From NCBI RefSeq assembly GCF_047149785.1, contig NZ_BAAGBE010000001.1, forward strand, positions 2,418,001 through 2,482,000: a DNA stretch of 64,000 nucleotides. The letters run 5' to 3'. Each line of letters opens with the position of its first letter. The stretch's first letter is position 1. The notes beneath the pieces are model-generated. The model did not search any database. It saw only the letters and a list, made by a program, of their open reading frames with translations, and had not been told where the DNA came from. Origin of the DNA: Nitrobacter sp047149785. GTDB taxonomy: Bacteria; Pseudomonadota; Alphaproteobacteria; Rhizobiales; Xanthobacteraceae. Below, piece by piece: positions 26,037-36,905 of this stretch. Both the position numbers and the translations under genes were made by a program.

Positions 26037-27736
26037 TCAATCGTTGAAGAACCGCCCTTCCTTGACCTCCGCGACATAACCGGCGCGAATGGCAAAGTCG
26101 CCGAAATGTTCGCCCGGCTTGCGCTCGCGGGCATAGTGGCCGAGCGTCTTGTCCAGCGCTTCCAGGATCGCGGGCTCGCCGACATTCTCCAGATACATCT
26201 TGTTGAGGCGCTCGCCGTGGAAGCCGCCGCCGAGATAAAGATTGTATTTGCCGGGAGCGCGGCCAGTCAGGCCGATCTCGGCGATGTAGGGTCGCGCGCA
26301 ACCGTTCGGGCAGCCGGTCATGCGGATGGTAATCGGGTCATCCTTGAGTCCGTGCGTATTCAGAATGGCCTCGATCCTGGTGACGAGATCGGGCAGATAG
26401 CGCTCGCTTTCGGCCATCGCCAGACCGCAGGTCGGAAGCGCAACGCAAGCCATCGAATTGAGGCGCAGTCCGCTGCGCGTCTCGAACTGATCGAGACCAT
26501 ATTGCTTCATCAGCGCCTCGATCGCCGGCCGATCCCCCGGCGCGATGTCGGCAATGATGAGGTTCTGGTTCGGCGTGACGCGGAACATGCCCTTATGGAC
26601 CTGCGCAATGGCGCGCAGACCGTCCATCATCGGAAAGTCCGGCATGTTGATGACGCGTCCGTTCTGGATGAACAGGATGCAATGCTCGCGGCCGTCCTCG
26701 CCCTTGACCCAGCCGAGCGGATCGCCGTTCGAGGTGAAGGTGTAGGGCTCCGCAGGCTTGAGCGCGAAGCCGAGCCGGCGCTCGGCCTCCGCCTTGATCC
26801 AGTCGAGTCCCTTTTCGTCGATGGTATACTTGAAGCGGGCATGCAGCCGGTCGAGCCGGTCGCCGTAGTCGCGCTGCACCGACATCACCGCATCGATCGT
26901 CGGAAACAGCTTGTCGGCGTCGATGTAGCCGATGACGCTGGCGAGACGCGGATAGGTTTTGGGCGACTGATCGGTGCGGCCAAGCCCTCCGCCGATAGCG
27001 ACGTTGAAGCCTTTCAGCTTGCCGCGACGCGCGATCGCGATGAAGCCGAGATCCTGGCCGTAGACATCGATGTCGTTGCTCGGCGGAATCGCAAAGCCGA
27101 TCTTGAACTTCCGCGGCATGTAGGTGCGGCCGTAGAACGGTTCTTCGGGGCCATCCGTTTCCTCGCGCTCGGCCTCGTACCAGATTTCCTTGTAGGCGCC
27201 CGTTCGATGGACGGCGTGATCGCTCGCGCGCTTGGCGAGCGCGTAAACCTCGGCGTGCAGTTTCGACAAATCGGGATTGACCGTGCACATCACGCCACGG
27301 GTATCGTCACCGCAGGCGGCTTTGGTGTCGAGCAGAACATCACGCAGCCCCTGGATCAGGCTGCGCAGGTTGTGCTTCATGACGCGGTGAAACTGAAACG
27401 TCTGACGCTGCGCGCCAACTCGTCGAGCTTCAGCCACTGGCCGGGGCTGCAAACGCCGCCCGGCAGCCGCACGCGCGCCATGAATGAGAACGCCGCTTCC
27501 AATTTCTGACGTCGGCGCTCGTCGCGGATGTCACGGTCATCCTGCTGGTAGATACCGAAGAACTTCATCAGCTTGGCGTCGCTCGCCGCCACCGCCGACG
27601 TGATCTCGTCGGCAAGGCTCTGCTTGATCGTTCCGCGCAGATAGTCGCTGTTGGCCTTCAGCGTTTCATCCGGCCCGAGTTTGTCGAGGGGTTGGGAAAC
27701 GTCGCGGCTGCGATCGGGCTCAGCCTTCACATCCAT
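26037..27736 (-). pseudogene. cysI: Sulfite reductase hemoprotein subunit, frameshifted by a small deletion
   Basis: The gene starts at ATG 27736 (MDVKAEPDRSRDVSQPLDKL), ten bases after cysJ. The first frame is family-like through FFGIYQQDDRDIRDERR and LPGGVCSPGQWLKLDELARS, then ends at TGA 27377-27379 after unrelated residues. The second frame resumes at QTFQFHRVMKHN (about 27403) and runs to 26037 with the siroheme/4Fe-4S cysteines intact (MACVALPTCGLAMAE; TGCPNGCARPY). Compared with E. coli CysI, about 34 bases are missing at the junction, close to 27405. They would code for the segment containing LTxR just before QTFQFH, where an active-site arginine for sulfite lies (Arg83 in E. coli). 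A 34-base loss is unlike a simple sequencing slip. CysI reduces sulfite to sulfide. Confidence 0.85.
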
Positions 27737-27746
27737 CAAACTGGCC

Positions 27747-29585
27747 TCAATACACGTCAAGCCGATAACGGCGATCGCGCTGCAACGCCGAGAGATAGGC
27801 GACCGCCTCATCGCGATCGAGGCTGCCGTGCTCGGCCACGATATCGGTGAGCGTCGCATGGACATCGGGCGCCATGTGCGCGCTGTCGCCGCAGACGTAG
27901 ATATACGCGCCCTCCTCCAGCCACGCATAGACATCGCGGCCCTGGCGGCGCAGCCGATCCTGCACGTAGGCCTTCGGCGCGGCGTCGCGCGAGAAGGCGA
28001 GATCGAGCCGGCTCAGCGCGCCGTTCTTGACCAGCTCCTGCCACTCCACCTGATAGAGGAAGTCGCTGCGGAAATTGCGCTCGCCGAAGAACAGCCAGGA
28101 GCGGCCGGATGCACCGCGGGCCTCGCGCTCCTGCATGAAGGCGCGGTAGGGCGCGACGCCCGTGCCCGCGCCGATCATCAGGATCGGCACATCGTCATCC
28201 GGCAAATGAAAGTGATCGTTGGACTGGATGTAAACCGGAATGGTGGCGTCCGCCTCGGTGCGCGCGGCGAGATAGCCGGAGGCGACGCCGGCGCGCGGCA
28301 GATCGTGCAGCGTATAGCGAACCGTGCTGACTGTGAGATGCGCTTCGTCCGGAGCGGCGGCAAGGCTGGAGGCGATCGAGTAGAGCCGCGGCTGCAACGG
28401 CCGAAGCCCCGCGACGAATTGCGCGGCATCGATGCCCGACGCCGGAAAGCGGCTGACGACATCAAGAATGTGGTAGTTGTGCTGGAACGCCGCGCGAGCC
28501 TCCTTCTGATCGGGCGCACGCAACGCCTGAAGTTCGGCGGCGCCGGTGACGTCGGCCCAATGATCGAGAAAGCGCGGCGTCAACGCCGTGATCTCGAAGG
28601 TCGCGCTCAACGCCTCCCCGAGGCTTGTCGTCGTCTGTTTCACCGTCACCGGGGCATCGGCCGGCAGCGACAGCTTCTCCAGCACAGCCTCGACAAGCGC
28701 AGGATCATTGCGCGGCAGGATGCCGAGCGCATCGCCCGGCTGGTAGGTCAGTCCGGAGTTAGCGAGTGACAGTTCGATATGGCGGGTCTCCTTGGTCGAC
28801 CCGCGCCCGGTCAGCACGATGTTGTCGATGACCGCGGCCTGAAACGGATGCTTCTTGTCGAATGTCGCCGACGCCGGCTCACGGCTCTGCGCCGCGGCCG
28901 CCGATGCCGGCGCAGACTGCGCGGTTTGCGCCGATGGCGCGAGGCTGGTGACCCTGGCCGCAATCCACGCCTCAGCAGCGTCTTCATAATCGACGTCGCA
29001 GTCGACGCGATCAGCAAGGCGCTGCGCGCCCAGTTCCTCGAGCCGCCGGTCGACCCGCTTGCCTGCCTCGCAATATTTTTCGTAGGTGGAATCGCCCAGC
29101 GCCAGCACCGCGTAGCGCACCTGCGGCAACTTCGGCGCCTTGCGGCCTTCCAGGAATTCGAAGAAGCCGACAGCCGTCTGCGGCGCGTCACCCTCGCCAT
29201 GGGTGCTGGTGATGACGAGCATGTCCTGCTCGTCCTTGAGGCCGCGCGTCTTGTAGTCCGCCATGTCGGCGAGGCGGGCCTCGATGCCCTTGGCCGTGGC
29301 CTTGTCGACGAGGGTCTGGGCTAAGGCCTTGCTGTTTCCAGTTTCGCTGGCGAACAGAACCGTCAACAATCGCGTCGCAGGCGCCGCGATGAGATTGCCT
29401 TGTGAAGGCGGCGCAAGCTCCGCGACATCCGAAGCAATAACGGCCGCGCGAGCCTTATGGCTCAAACCGGCGAAATAGCCGCTGATCCAGATCGCCTGTT
29501 CATGACTGAGCGAGGTCGCAAGCTGGTTGACTTGCGTCCACTGATCCGTCGAGAGCGCCGATCCTGGAAATTCCAATTTTGTCAT
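27747..29585 (-). CDS. cysJ: Sulfite reductase flavoprotein subunit
   Basis: The 612-residue protein passes electrons from NADPH through FAD and FMN to CysI. Order: an N-terminal ~70 residues, a flavodoxin-type FMN domain (about 76-215; FASETGNSKALAQTL and STHGEGDAPQTA), a linker, an FAD domain (RLYSIASS motif), and the NADPH domain (GAGTGVAPYRAFMQER; WLFFGERN; YVCGDSAHMAPDVH) with the terminal RYRLDVY. All are intact although its partner cysI is broken. ATG 29585 is preceded by GAGG; an upstream in-frame start at 29681 lacks family-like sequence. Confidence 0.92.
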   Translation of the reverse strand: MTKLEFPGSALSTDQWTQVNQLATSLSHEQAIWISGYFAGLSHKARAAVIASDVAELAPPSQGNLIAAPATRLLTVLFASETGNSKALAQTLVDKATAKGIEARLADMADYKTRGLKDEQDMLVITSTHGEGDAPQTAVGFFEFLEGRKAPKLPQVRYAVLALGDSTYEKYCEAGKRVDRRLEELGAQRLADRVDCDVDYEDAAEAWIAARVTSLAPSAQTAQSAPASAAAAQSREPASATFDKKHPFQAAVIDNIVLTGRGSTKETRHIELSLANSGLTYQPGDALGILPRNDPALVEAVLEKLSLPADAPVTVKQTTTSLGEALSATFEITALTPRFLDHWADVTGAAELQALRAPDQKEARAAFQHNYHILDVVSRFPASGIDAAQFVAGLRPLQPRLYSIASSLAAAPDEAHLTVSTVRYTLHDLPRAGVASGYLAARTEADATIPVYIQSNDHFHLPDDDVPILMIGAGTGVAPYRAFMQEREARGASGRSWLFFGERNFRSDFLYQVEWQELVKNGALSRLDLAFSRDAAPKAYVQDRLRRQGRDVYAWLEEGAYIYVCGDSAHMAPDVHATLTDIVAEHGSLDRDEAVAYLSALQRDRRYRLDVY

Positions 29586-29980
29586 CGCAAGCAAACCTCG
29601 GAAGCGAACTGCCCGCCCGATTGCGATTTGCACGTCACAGGTCGGGTCGAGCCGCTGAACGAACGGAATCTGCCGCGTCATTTTCGACAGTCCGGGCCTC
29701 TTGAATAGGTCCGGTTTGGCAGGGAAAACAATGCGTTATTGAAAAAAAGAATATTACCCTTCAGCGAACGCAGGCAGCGAAACGAATATTTCGTTGCCGC
29801 GCTCATTTTTAGCATTGCGGGAGAGTGTCCAGAACGCCTGGAATCGGGCTCCGGCGCGTCGGCCGGCTTTACCTTGCGTTAATGCCGGAAAGCGCGATCA
29901 CGCAACGGGCGAGATCAAGGAACGGTCTTGCTTTTCGCACGCGGCTGCGATGCAGGAGATCAAGCCGCGTGCGGAGAAGC
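29586..29980. other. Intergenic region between clpB and cysJ
   Basis: The 395-base gap serves as clpB 3' region and cysJ promoter region (both minus strand). It has an A-rich patch near 29740-29756 and a perfect 6-3-6 inverted repeat AACGAA-TAT-TTCGTT at 29781-29795, about 200 bases upstream of cysJ, a possible operator. No gene is supported. Confidence 0.5.
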
Positions 29981-32617
<2,637 letters not shown>

Positions 32618-32729
32618 GAAATCTCCCTCAGCCTGCCGTCCCTGCCCCGAAGGCACAGGAGCGACATCTTCATTGGGTAGTGAATTCCGCTGGCCGCATT
32701 GACGTTCCTCAACCGGCAACGGTCGGCAC

Positions 32730-32748
32730 GCCGGATCGTCGATCCGGC
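32730..32748. promoter_or_regulatory. Perfect inverted repeat between clpB and the MOSC gene
   Basis: GCCGGATC-GTC-GATCCGGC lies in the 230-base divergent region, about 113 bases before clpB and 100 before the MOSC start. It has no adjacent T-run, so an operator or mRNA leader hairpin is more likely than a terminator. It does not resemble CIRCE. Confidence 0.4.
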
Positions 32749-32847
32749 TTGTGGCAAATGTAGGAATACGCTCCCAGGAAATGAAGAGCGCCGACCCGGA
32801 TTTTCGAAGTCGATGGCACGGTCGGTCCGAATCCCTTAAAGAACCCC

Positions 32848-33633
32848 ATGCCTGCTATCCCGGATGCGGCCGTCGCGGCCCTTTACCGTTATCCCGTCAA
32901 GGGACTGACCGCCGAAGCCCTGCCGCATGCAACATTGAGCGCCGGCCAAACGGTTCCGGGCGACCGCAGCTACGCCATCGAAAACGGCCCCACCGGTTTC
33001 GACCCGGCCGCGCCCCGGTATTTTCCCAAGTCGCGTTTTCTGATGCTGATGCGCGACGAGCGGCTCGCCGCGCTCCACAGCCGCTACGACGACGCCAGCC
33101 GCATCCTGACCATCCGCACCAACGGCGAGGACGTGGTGCGCGCCGACCTCGGCACCGAGGCGGGCCGCGCCACGGTCGAACGGTTCTTCGCCGCCAACTT
33201 CACGCAGGAACTCAAGGGACCGCCGCGGATTCTCGTCGGCAACGGACACAGCTTTTCCGATGTCGCCAGGAAGGTGGTCTCGATCATCAACCTCGGCAGC
33301 GTCGCGGCCATCGAGGACATGGTCGGGCAAGCGGTTCACCCGCTGCGTTTCCGCGCCAATCTTTACGTCCGCGGCTGGCCTGCCTGGCGTGAACTCGACC
33401 TGCTCGAGCATACGCTTGCGATCGGCGACATCCGGCTCAAGGTGGTCAAGCGCATCGTCCGATGCACCGCCACCAACGTCGACCCGGAGACAGCCGTTCG
33501 TGATCTCGACATTCCGAACACGCTCACGCGAGCGTTGGGACATCGCGATTGCGGGGTCTATGCGGAAGTTATTGCCGGCGGAACGATCAAAATCGGCGAC
33601 AAGGTCGAAACGCTTCGGAAGCAGCTCGCGTGA
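32848..33633 (+). CDS. MOSC domain protein
   Basis: The 261-residue protein has an N-terminal beta-barrel domain (ALYRYPVKGLTAEAL, a MOSC_N signature) and a C-terminal MOSC domain (about 125-258) with LRFRANLYVRGWPAWRE and the cysteine in KRIVRCTATNVDP, the place where the molybdenum cofactor sulfur/thiolate binds in mARC/YcbX-type enzymes. These reduce N-hydroxylated compounds, usually with a separate electron-transfer partner, not seen here. The start at 32848 fits the family; the frame is also open at 32836. Confidence 0.88.
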   Translation: MPAIPDAAVAALYRYPVKGLTAEALPHATLSAGQTVPGDRSYAIENGPTGFDPAAPRYFPKSRFLMLMRDERLAALHSRYDDASRILTIRTNGEDVVRADLGTEAGRATVERFFAANFTQELKGPPRILVGNGHSFSDVARKVVSIINLGSVAAIEDMVGQAVHPLRFRANLYVRGWPAWRELDLLEHTLAIGDIRLKVVKRIVRCTATNVDPETAVRDLDIPNTLTRALGHRDCGVYAEVIAGGTIKIGDKVETLRKQLA

Positions 33634-33674
33634 GCGGCGAACGATGTTTCTTCCCTCTCGCCTCAGGAGAAGGC

Positions 33675-33695
33675 GGCACGGACATTGTCCGTGCC
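33675..33695. terminator. Convergent-gene hairpin terminator
   Basis: A perfect 9-bp stem GGCACGGAC/GTCCGTGCC with loop ATT lies in the 70-base gap between two converging genes. T-runs are short on both sides, so strength is uncertain. Confidence 0.65.
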
Positions 33696-33703
33696 GATTT
33701 GCT

Positions 33704-34297
33704 TCAGTTCGGCACGACGTAGGCATAGATGCGGCCGCGCGGATAGACCGATTCCGCGACGCGATGGCCGTGATTGCCCGACACGATAATGGGATTGCCG
33801 CGCCGGTCGATGCCGCTGACGACGCCGACGTGACCGCCGCCGCGGCGGCTCATGACAGCGATGGCGCCGACCCGCGGGCCGGAGACCCGCCGGCCGTAAT
33901 GCGCGAATGAACTCGCCATGTCGGAGCCCGTTCCCCGATGCCCGGAACGCTTCAGAACCATGTTCATGAAGCGCGCGCACCAGAGCCGGCGACGGCCGGT
34001 TGGATTGCCGCCGATGTAGCGACGCGCTTCGGCGACGATATTCGATACAAAGCCAACGCCCGAAAACCCGGTTTCATCCTCGTCCCCGCGCGACGCGTGA
34101 AGGTCCCCGTGATGATGACGGCGATACCGATGATGCCGAACGTGATGATGATGTTTATGGTGATGAATGTGTGCGTGATGTCCCGCACGATGGTGAGGCC
34201 TTGCCGAGGCTGGCGCTGCGAACGCAACGACCGCCAAGGAACATACCGTCAGTGCCAAAATACGCGGCAGCTGGCGCAACGCAACTAACTGGAACAT
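33704..34297 (-). CDS. NlpC/P60-like (TIGR02594-type) secreted hydrolase with His-rich segment
   Basis: The 197-residue protein from ATG 34297 has a signal peptide (about 12-37, ending APASA), then a basic and histidine-rich stretch (about 38-73, 18 or so His), and a C-terminal amidase-like domain of the TIGR02594 type. Putative catalytic Cys is in RLWCARFMNMVL and His in GGHVGVVSG, with ESVYPRGRIYAYVVP at the end. It would act on peptidoglycan in the periplasm. The His-rich stretch may bind metal. GGGGAG is upstream; the frame is open to 34453 but without family-like sequence. Confidence 0.78.
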   Translation of the reverse strand: MFQLVALRQLPRILALTVCSLAVVAFAAPASARPHHRAGHHAHIHHHKHHHHVRHHRYRRHHHGDLHASRGDEDETGFSGVGFVSNIVAEARRYIGGNPTGRRRLWCARFMNMVLKRSGHRGTGSDMASSFAHYGRRVSGPRVGAIAVMSRRGGGHVGVVSGIDRRGNPIIVSGNHGHRVAESVYPRGRIYAYVVPN

Positions 34298-34624
34298 ACT
34301 TGGTACTTGCTCCCCTGTGACACCTCCCACTTCCCCCACACGCTTCACGGTGAATCCGCGATTATGATCTGCGGGGAAAACGCGGCGTCTTGAAACCACG
34401 GGGGTTAAGGTTTTGGAAGTCATACCTGCATTGCGTTTTATGCATGGCAGCAATGCATCCGGTTAAGCAGATCGAATAATCAATATAAGTATATGTTTTA
34501 TAATTATAAATTATGACTGTGGACAATCTGCAACAGGGATTGACGAGAATGCATCGCACTCCGGATTGTCGCCGAATCAGACCTCCCGGGTCTGCCCGGC
34601 GAGCTAAAAATACCCTCACCCGCG
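34298..34624. other. Intergenic region with an AT-rich island, upstream of the NlpC/P60-like gene
   Basis: This 327-base gap contains about 45 bases of strongly AT-rich DNA (about 34472-34516, e.g. TTTTATAATTATAAATTATG) in otherwise GC-rich surroundings. It may carry the promoter for the minus-strand gene at 34297 and the 3' end of metW. No gene is supported. Confidence 0.5.
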
Positions 34625-35317
34625 CTAGCCGACGCCTATCCGATCCTCTGCCCGGCTGAGCAGGAACACGCCCTGCTCCCCAAACATATTCCAGAACCAC
34701 CACGGCGCGTTGAACCGCAGCGGCCGGCCGTAAAGATCGAGCGCGACCGCACGCTCCATCCTGACGTTGATCTCGTCGCAAAGCTGGACGAAATCCTTGA
34801 TGGTGCAGAAATGGATGTTCGGCGTGTCGTACCAGGTCGCTGGCAGGTTATCCGTGCGCGGCATGTGGCCCCCGACCAGTAGCTGCACACGCATTTTCCA
34901 GTAGCCGAAATTCGGGAACGACACGATGGCGCGGCGGCCGATCCGCAGCAGGTTTTCCAGCACGGCCTTCGGCTGCCGCGTGGCTTGCAGGGTCTGCGAG
35001 AGGATGACGTAGTCGAAGGCGTCGTCGGGGTAGTTGACGAGATCGGTATCGGCGTCGCCCTGCACCACAGCTAGTCCCTTAGCGACGCAGTGATTGACGC
35101 CCTCGCGCGACAGTTCGATGCCGCGGCCATCGACGCCGCGCGTCTCGAGCAGTTGCAGGAGGTCGCCGTCGCCGCAGCCGACGTCCAGAACCTTCGAGTT
35201 GGGCTCGATCATCTCGGCCAGCAGGAGATGGTCGCCGCGATAACGGCCTTTCTGGCGATAGCGCTTTCGGGACGGCGCGTTGTCAACCAGCGGCAGGGGG
35301 GGGTGCGGTGCGCTCAT
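34625..35317 (-). CDS. metW: Methionine biosynthesis protein MetW
   Basis: The 230-residue protein has a SAM-methyltransferase-like fold with the MetW-specific motif SKVLDVGCGDGDLLQLLE, then GIELSREGVNHCVAKGL and LSQTLQATRQPKAVLENLLRIG. MetW works with MetX to give full homoserine acetylation/succinylation activity in many proteobacteria. Its start (35317) is one base after the metX stop (TGA-G-ATG), indicating coupling. The two are controlled together by the SAM-II riboswitch. Confidence 0.93.
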   Translation of the reverse strand: MSAPHPPLPLVDNAPSRKRYRQKGRYRGDHLLLAEMIEPNSKVLDVGCGDGDLLQLLETRGVDGRGIELSREGVNHCVAKGLAVVQGDADTDLVNYPDDAFDYVILSQTLQATRQPKAVLENLLRIGRRAIVSFPNFGYWKMRVQLLVGGHMPRTDNLPATWYDTPNIHFCTIKDFVQLCDEINVRMERAVALDLYGRPLRFNAPWWFWNMFGEQGVFLLSRAEDRIGVG

Positions 35318-35318
35318 C

Positions 35319-36518
35319 TCACTCACCTGACGCCGCCAGCCCACGGCTGTCGCCCGCCGATTCCAGGAACGCGCGAGCGATGTCGAAAAATTCGGGAACG
35401 TCGAGCAGGAAGGCGTCATGGCCGCGATCGGTCTCGATCTCCGCGAACGAGACCCGTGCCCCGCCGGCATTGAGTGCATGGACGGTGGCGCGCGATTCCG
35501 AGGTCGGGAACAGCCAGTCGCTCGTAAACGACACCACGCAGAACCGGCTCCGGGTGCCGCGAAACGCGGCCGCCAGCACGCCGTCATGGTCGGCGGCGAT
35601 GTCGAAATAATCCATCGCCCGCGTCAGGTAGAGATAACTGTTGGCGTCGAAGCGTTCGACGAAGGACGACCCCTGGTGGCGCAGATAGCTCTCCACCTGA
35701 AAATCCGCGTCGAAGGAGAATGTCGGCAGTTCGCGGTCCTGCATCCGCCGTCCGAACTTGCGATGCAGCGCCGCGTCCGACAGATAAGTAATGTGCGCGG
35801 CCATCCGCGCCACGCCGAGCCCCCGGTGCGGATGGGTGCCCTGCTCGACATAGCGGCCGTCGCGCCAATCCGGATCGGCCATGACCGCCTGCCGCCCCAA
35901 CTCGTGAAACGCGATGTTCTGCGCGGAGTGGCGCGTGCTGCACGCAATCGGCAACGCCGAGAACACGCGCTGCGGATAGGCCGCGCACCATTGCAGCACC
36001 TGCATGCCGCCCATGGAGCCGCCGACCACGGCAAACAGCGTATCGATGCCGAGCCGGTCGATCAGCATCGCCTGGGCGCGCACCATGTCGGGGATGGTGA
36101 TGACCGGGAAGTCCAGCCCCCATACCTTCCCGGTGACGGGATTGGTCGAGGCGGGACCGGTCGACCCCATGCAGCCGCCGATCACGTTCGAGCAGATGAT
36201 GAAATACCTGTCGGTATCGAGCGGCTTGCCCGGCCCCACCAGCGTGGTCCACCAGCCGGGTTTGCCGGTGACCGGATGAACATTGGCGACGTGCTGATCG
36301 CCGGTCAGCGCATGGCAGACCAGGACGGCGTTGGATTTGCCGGCGTTGAGTTCGCCGTAGGTCTGGTAGGCGATCTGGAACGGCGCGAGATCGATTCCGC
36401 AATCGAGTTGCAGCGGCTGATTGGCGGCGAACATCGCGACCTTCGAGGTGGGATGGTCCGCCTCAAGGGCTCGATCCTCGGCGTGAGCCGGGACCGGAAT
36501 CGATTGCACGTTGACCAT
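35319..36518 (-). CDS. metX: Homoserine O-acyltransferase MetX
   Basis: MetX transfers an acyl group from acetyl-CoA (or succinyl-CoA) to homoserine, the first committed step of methionine synthesis. The 399-residue alpha/beta hydrolase shows the nucleophile elbow VVGGSMGGMQVLQW, the ligand-binding stretch NVIGGCMGSTGPAS, and the catalytic His in RGHDAFLLD. Acyl specificity cannot be told with certainty; MetX-type proteins of alphaproteobacteria include both. GGAGGAGG lies before the ATG. Confidence 0.95.
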   Translation of the reverse strand: MVNVQSIPVPAHAEDRALEADHPTSKVAMFAANQPLQLDCGIDLAPFQIAYQTYGELNAGKSNAVLVCHALTGDQHVANVHPVTGKPGWWTTLVGPGKPLDTDRYFIICSNVIGGCMGSTGPASTNPVTGKVWGLDFPVITIPDMVRAQAMLIDRLGIDTLFAVVGGSMGGMQVLQWCAAYPQRVFSALPIACSTRHSAQNIAFHELGRQAVMADPDWRDGRYVEQGTHPHRGLGVARMAAHITYLSDAALHRKFGRRMQDRELPTFSFDADFQVESYLRHQGSSFVERFDANSYLYLTRAMDYFDIAADHDGVLAAAFRGTRSRFCVVSFTSDWLFPTSESRATVHALNAGGARVSFAEIETDRGHDAFLLDVPEFFDIARAFLESAGDSRGLAASGE

Positions 36519-36570
36519 CCTGCCGATGACCTCCTCCGGGGCTTGGTGAAACCGCCGGACCGCAGGCCAT

Positions 36571-36601
36571 AAAAACCCGGCCTGAACTGGGTTCGGCCGG
36601 G
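36571..36601 (-). terminator. Terminator in the metX leader
   Basis: On the minus strand, stem CCCGGCC with inner GAAC/GTTC and closing GGCCGGG is followed by GTTTTTA. It lies between the SAM-II aptamer and the metX start, so it is the likely expression platform (transcription termination). Confidence 0.8.
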
Positions 36602-36622
36602 ATCAGGATTTTGCTGTCCCCG

Positions 36623-36676
36623 GCCTGTTTAGCGAGTTGTTTAACGTGGCTGCAAGCCGGCCGGCTCAAATGACCA
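36623..36676 (-). promoter_or_regulatory. SAM-II riboswitch controlling metX-metW
   Basis: The minus strand carries the conserved SAM-II core in order: ATTTGAGCCGGC, GCTTGCAGCCACGTTAAA, then GCTAAA after a short A/C-rich loop. This is the H-type pseudoknot aptamer, with pairing GAGCCGGC / GCCGGCTTGC-region as in the metA/metX family of alphaproteobacteria. High SAM should favour the pseudoknot and shut off metXW through the terminator at 36571-36601 or by hiding the ribosome site. The rest of the 387-base gap to 36905 has no gene. Confidence 0.93.
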
Positions 36677-36905
36677 CGGAATAACCGGAATTTAATCCCG
36701 CGTGCGCTTCCCGTCAAGGCAAGTCATGCGGGCGCGACCCGCCGCAACCGCCACAGGGGCGGAAGCAATGTTTTCTTTGCTTTCATGCGCCGTCTTTCCT
36801 ATCAATGCGACGGCGAGCGGAATGAAATAACATTCGCTGCAACACCACGCGAATGTTAACCGGATCATCGATCACCCCGTTTCGCGCCGCCGACGAGTTG
36901 CATTC

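Noticed and set aside
25938..27509. 523-codon plus-strand frame antisense to cysI
   Set aside because: The opposite strand shows all sulfite reductase motifs; this frame has none.
32618..32847. CIRCE or RpoH promoter for clpB
   Set aside because: No TTAGCACTC-N9-GAGTGCTAA repeat, and no convincing CTTG/CCCCAT pair.
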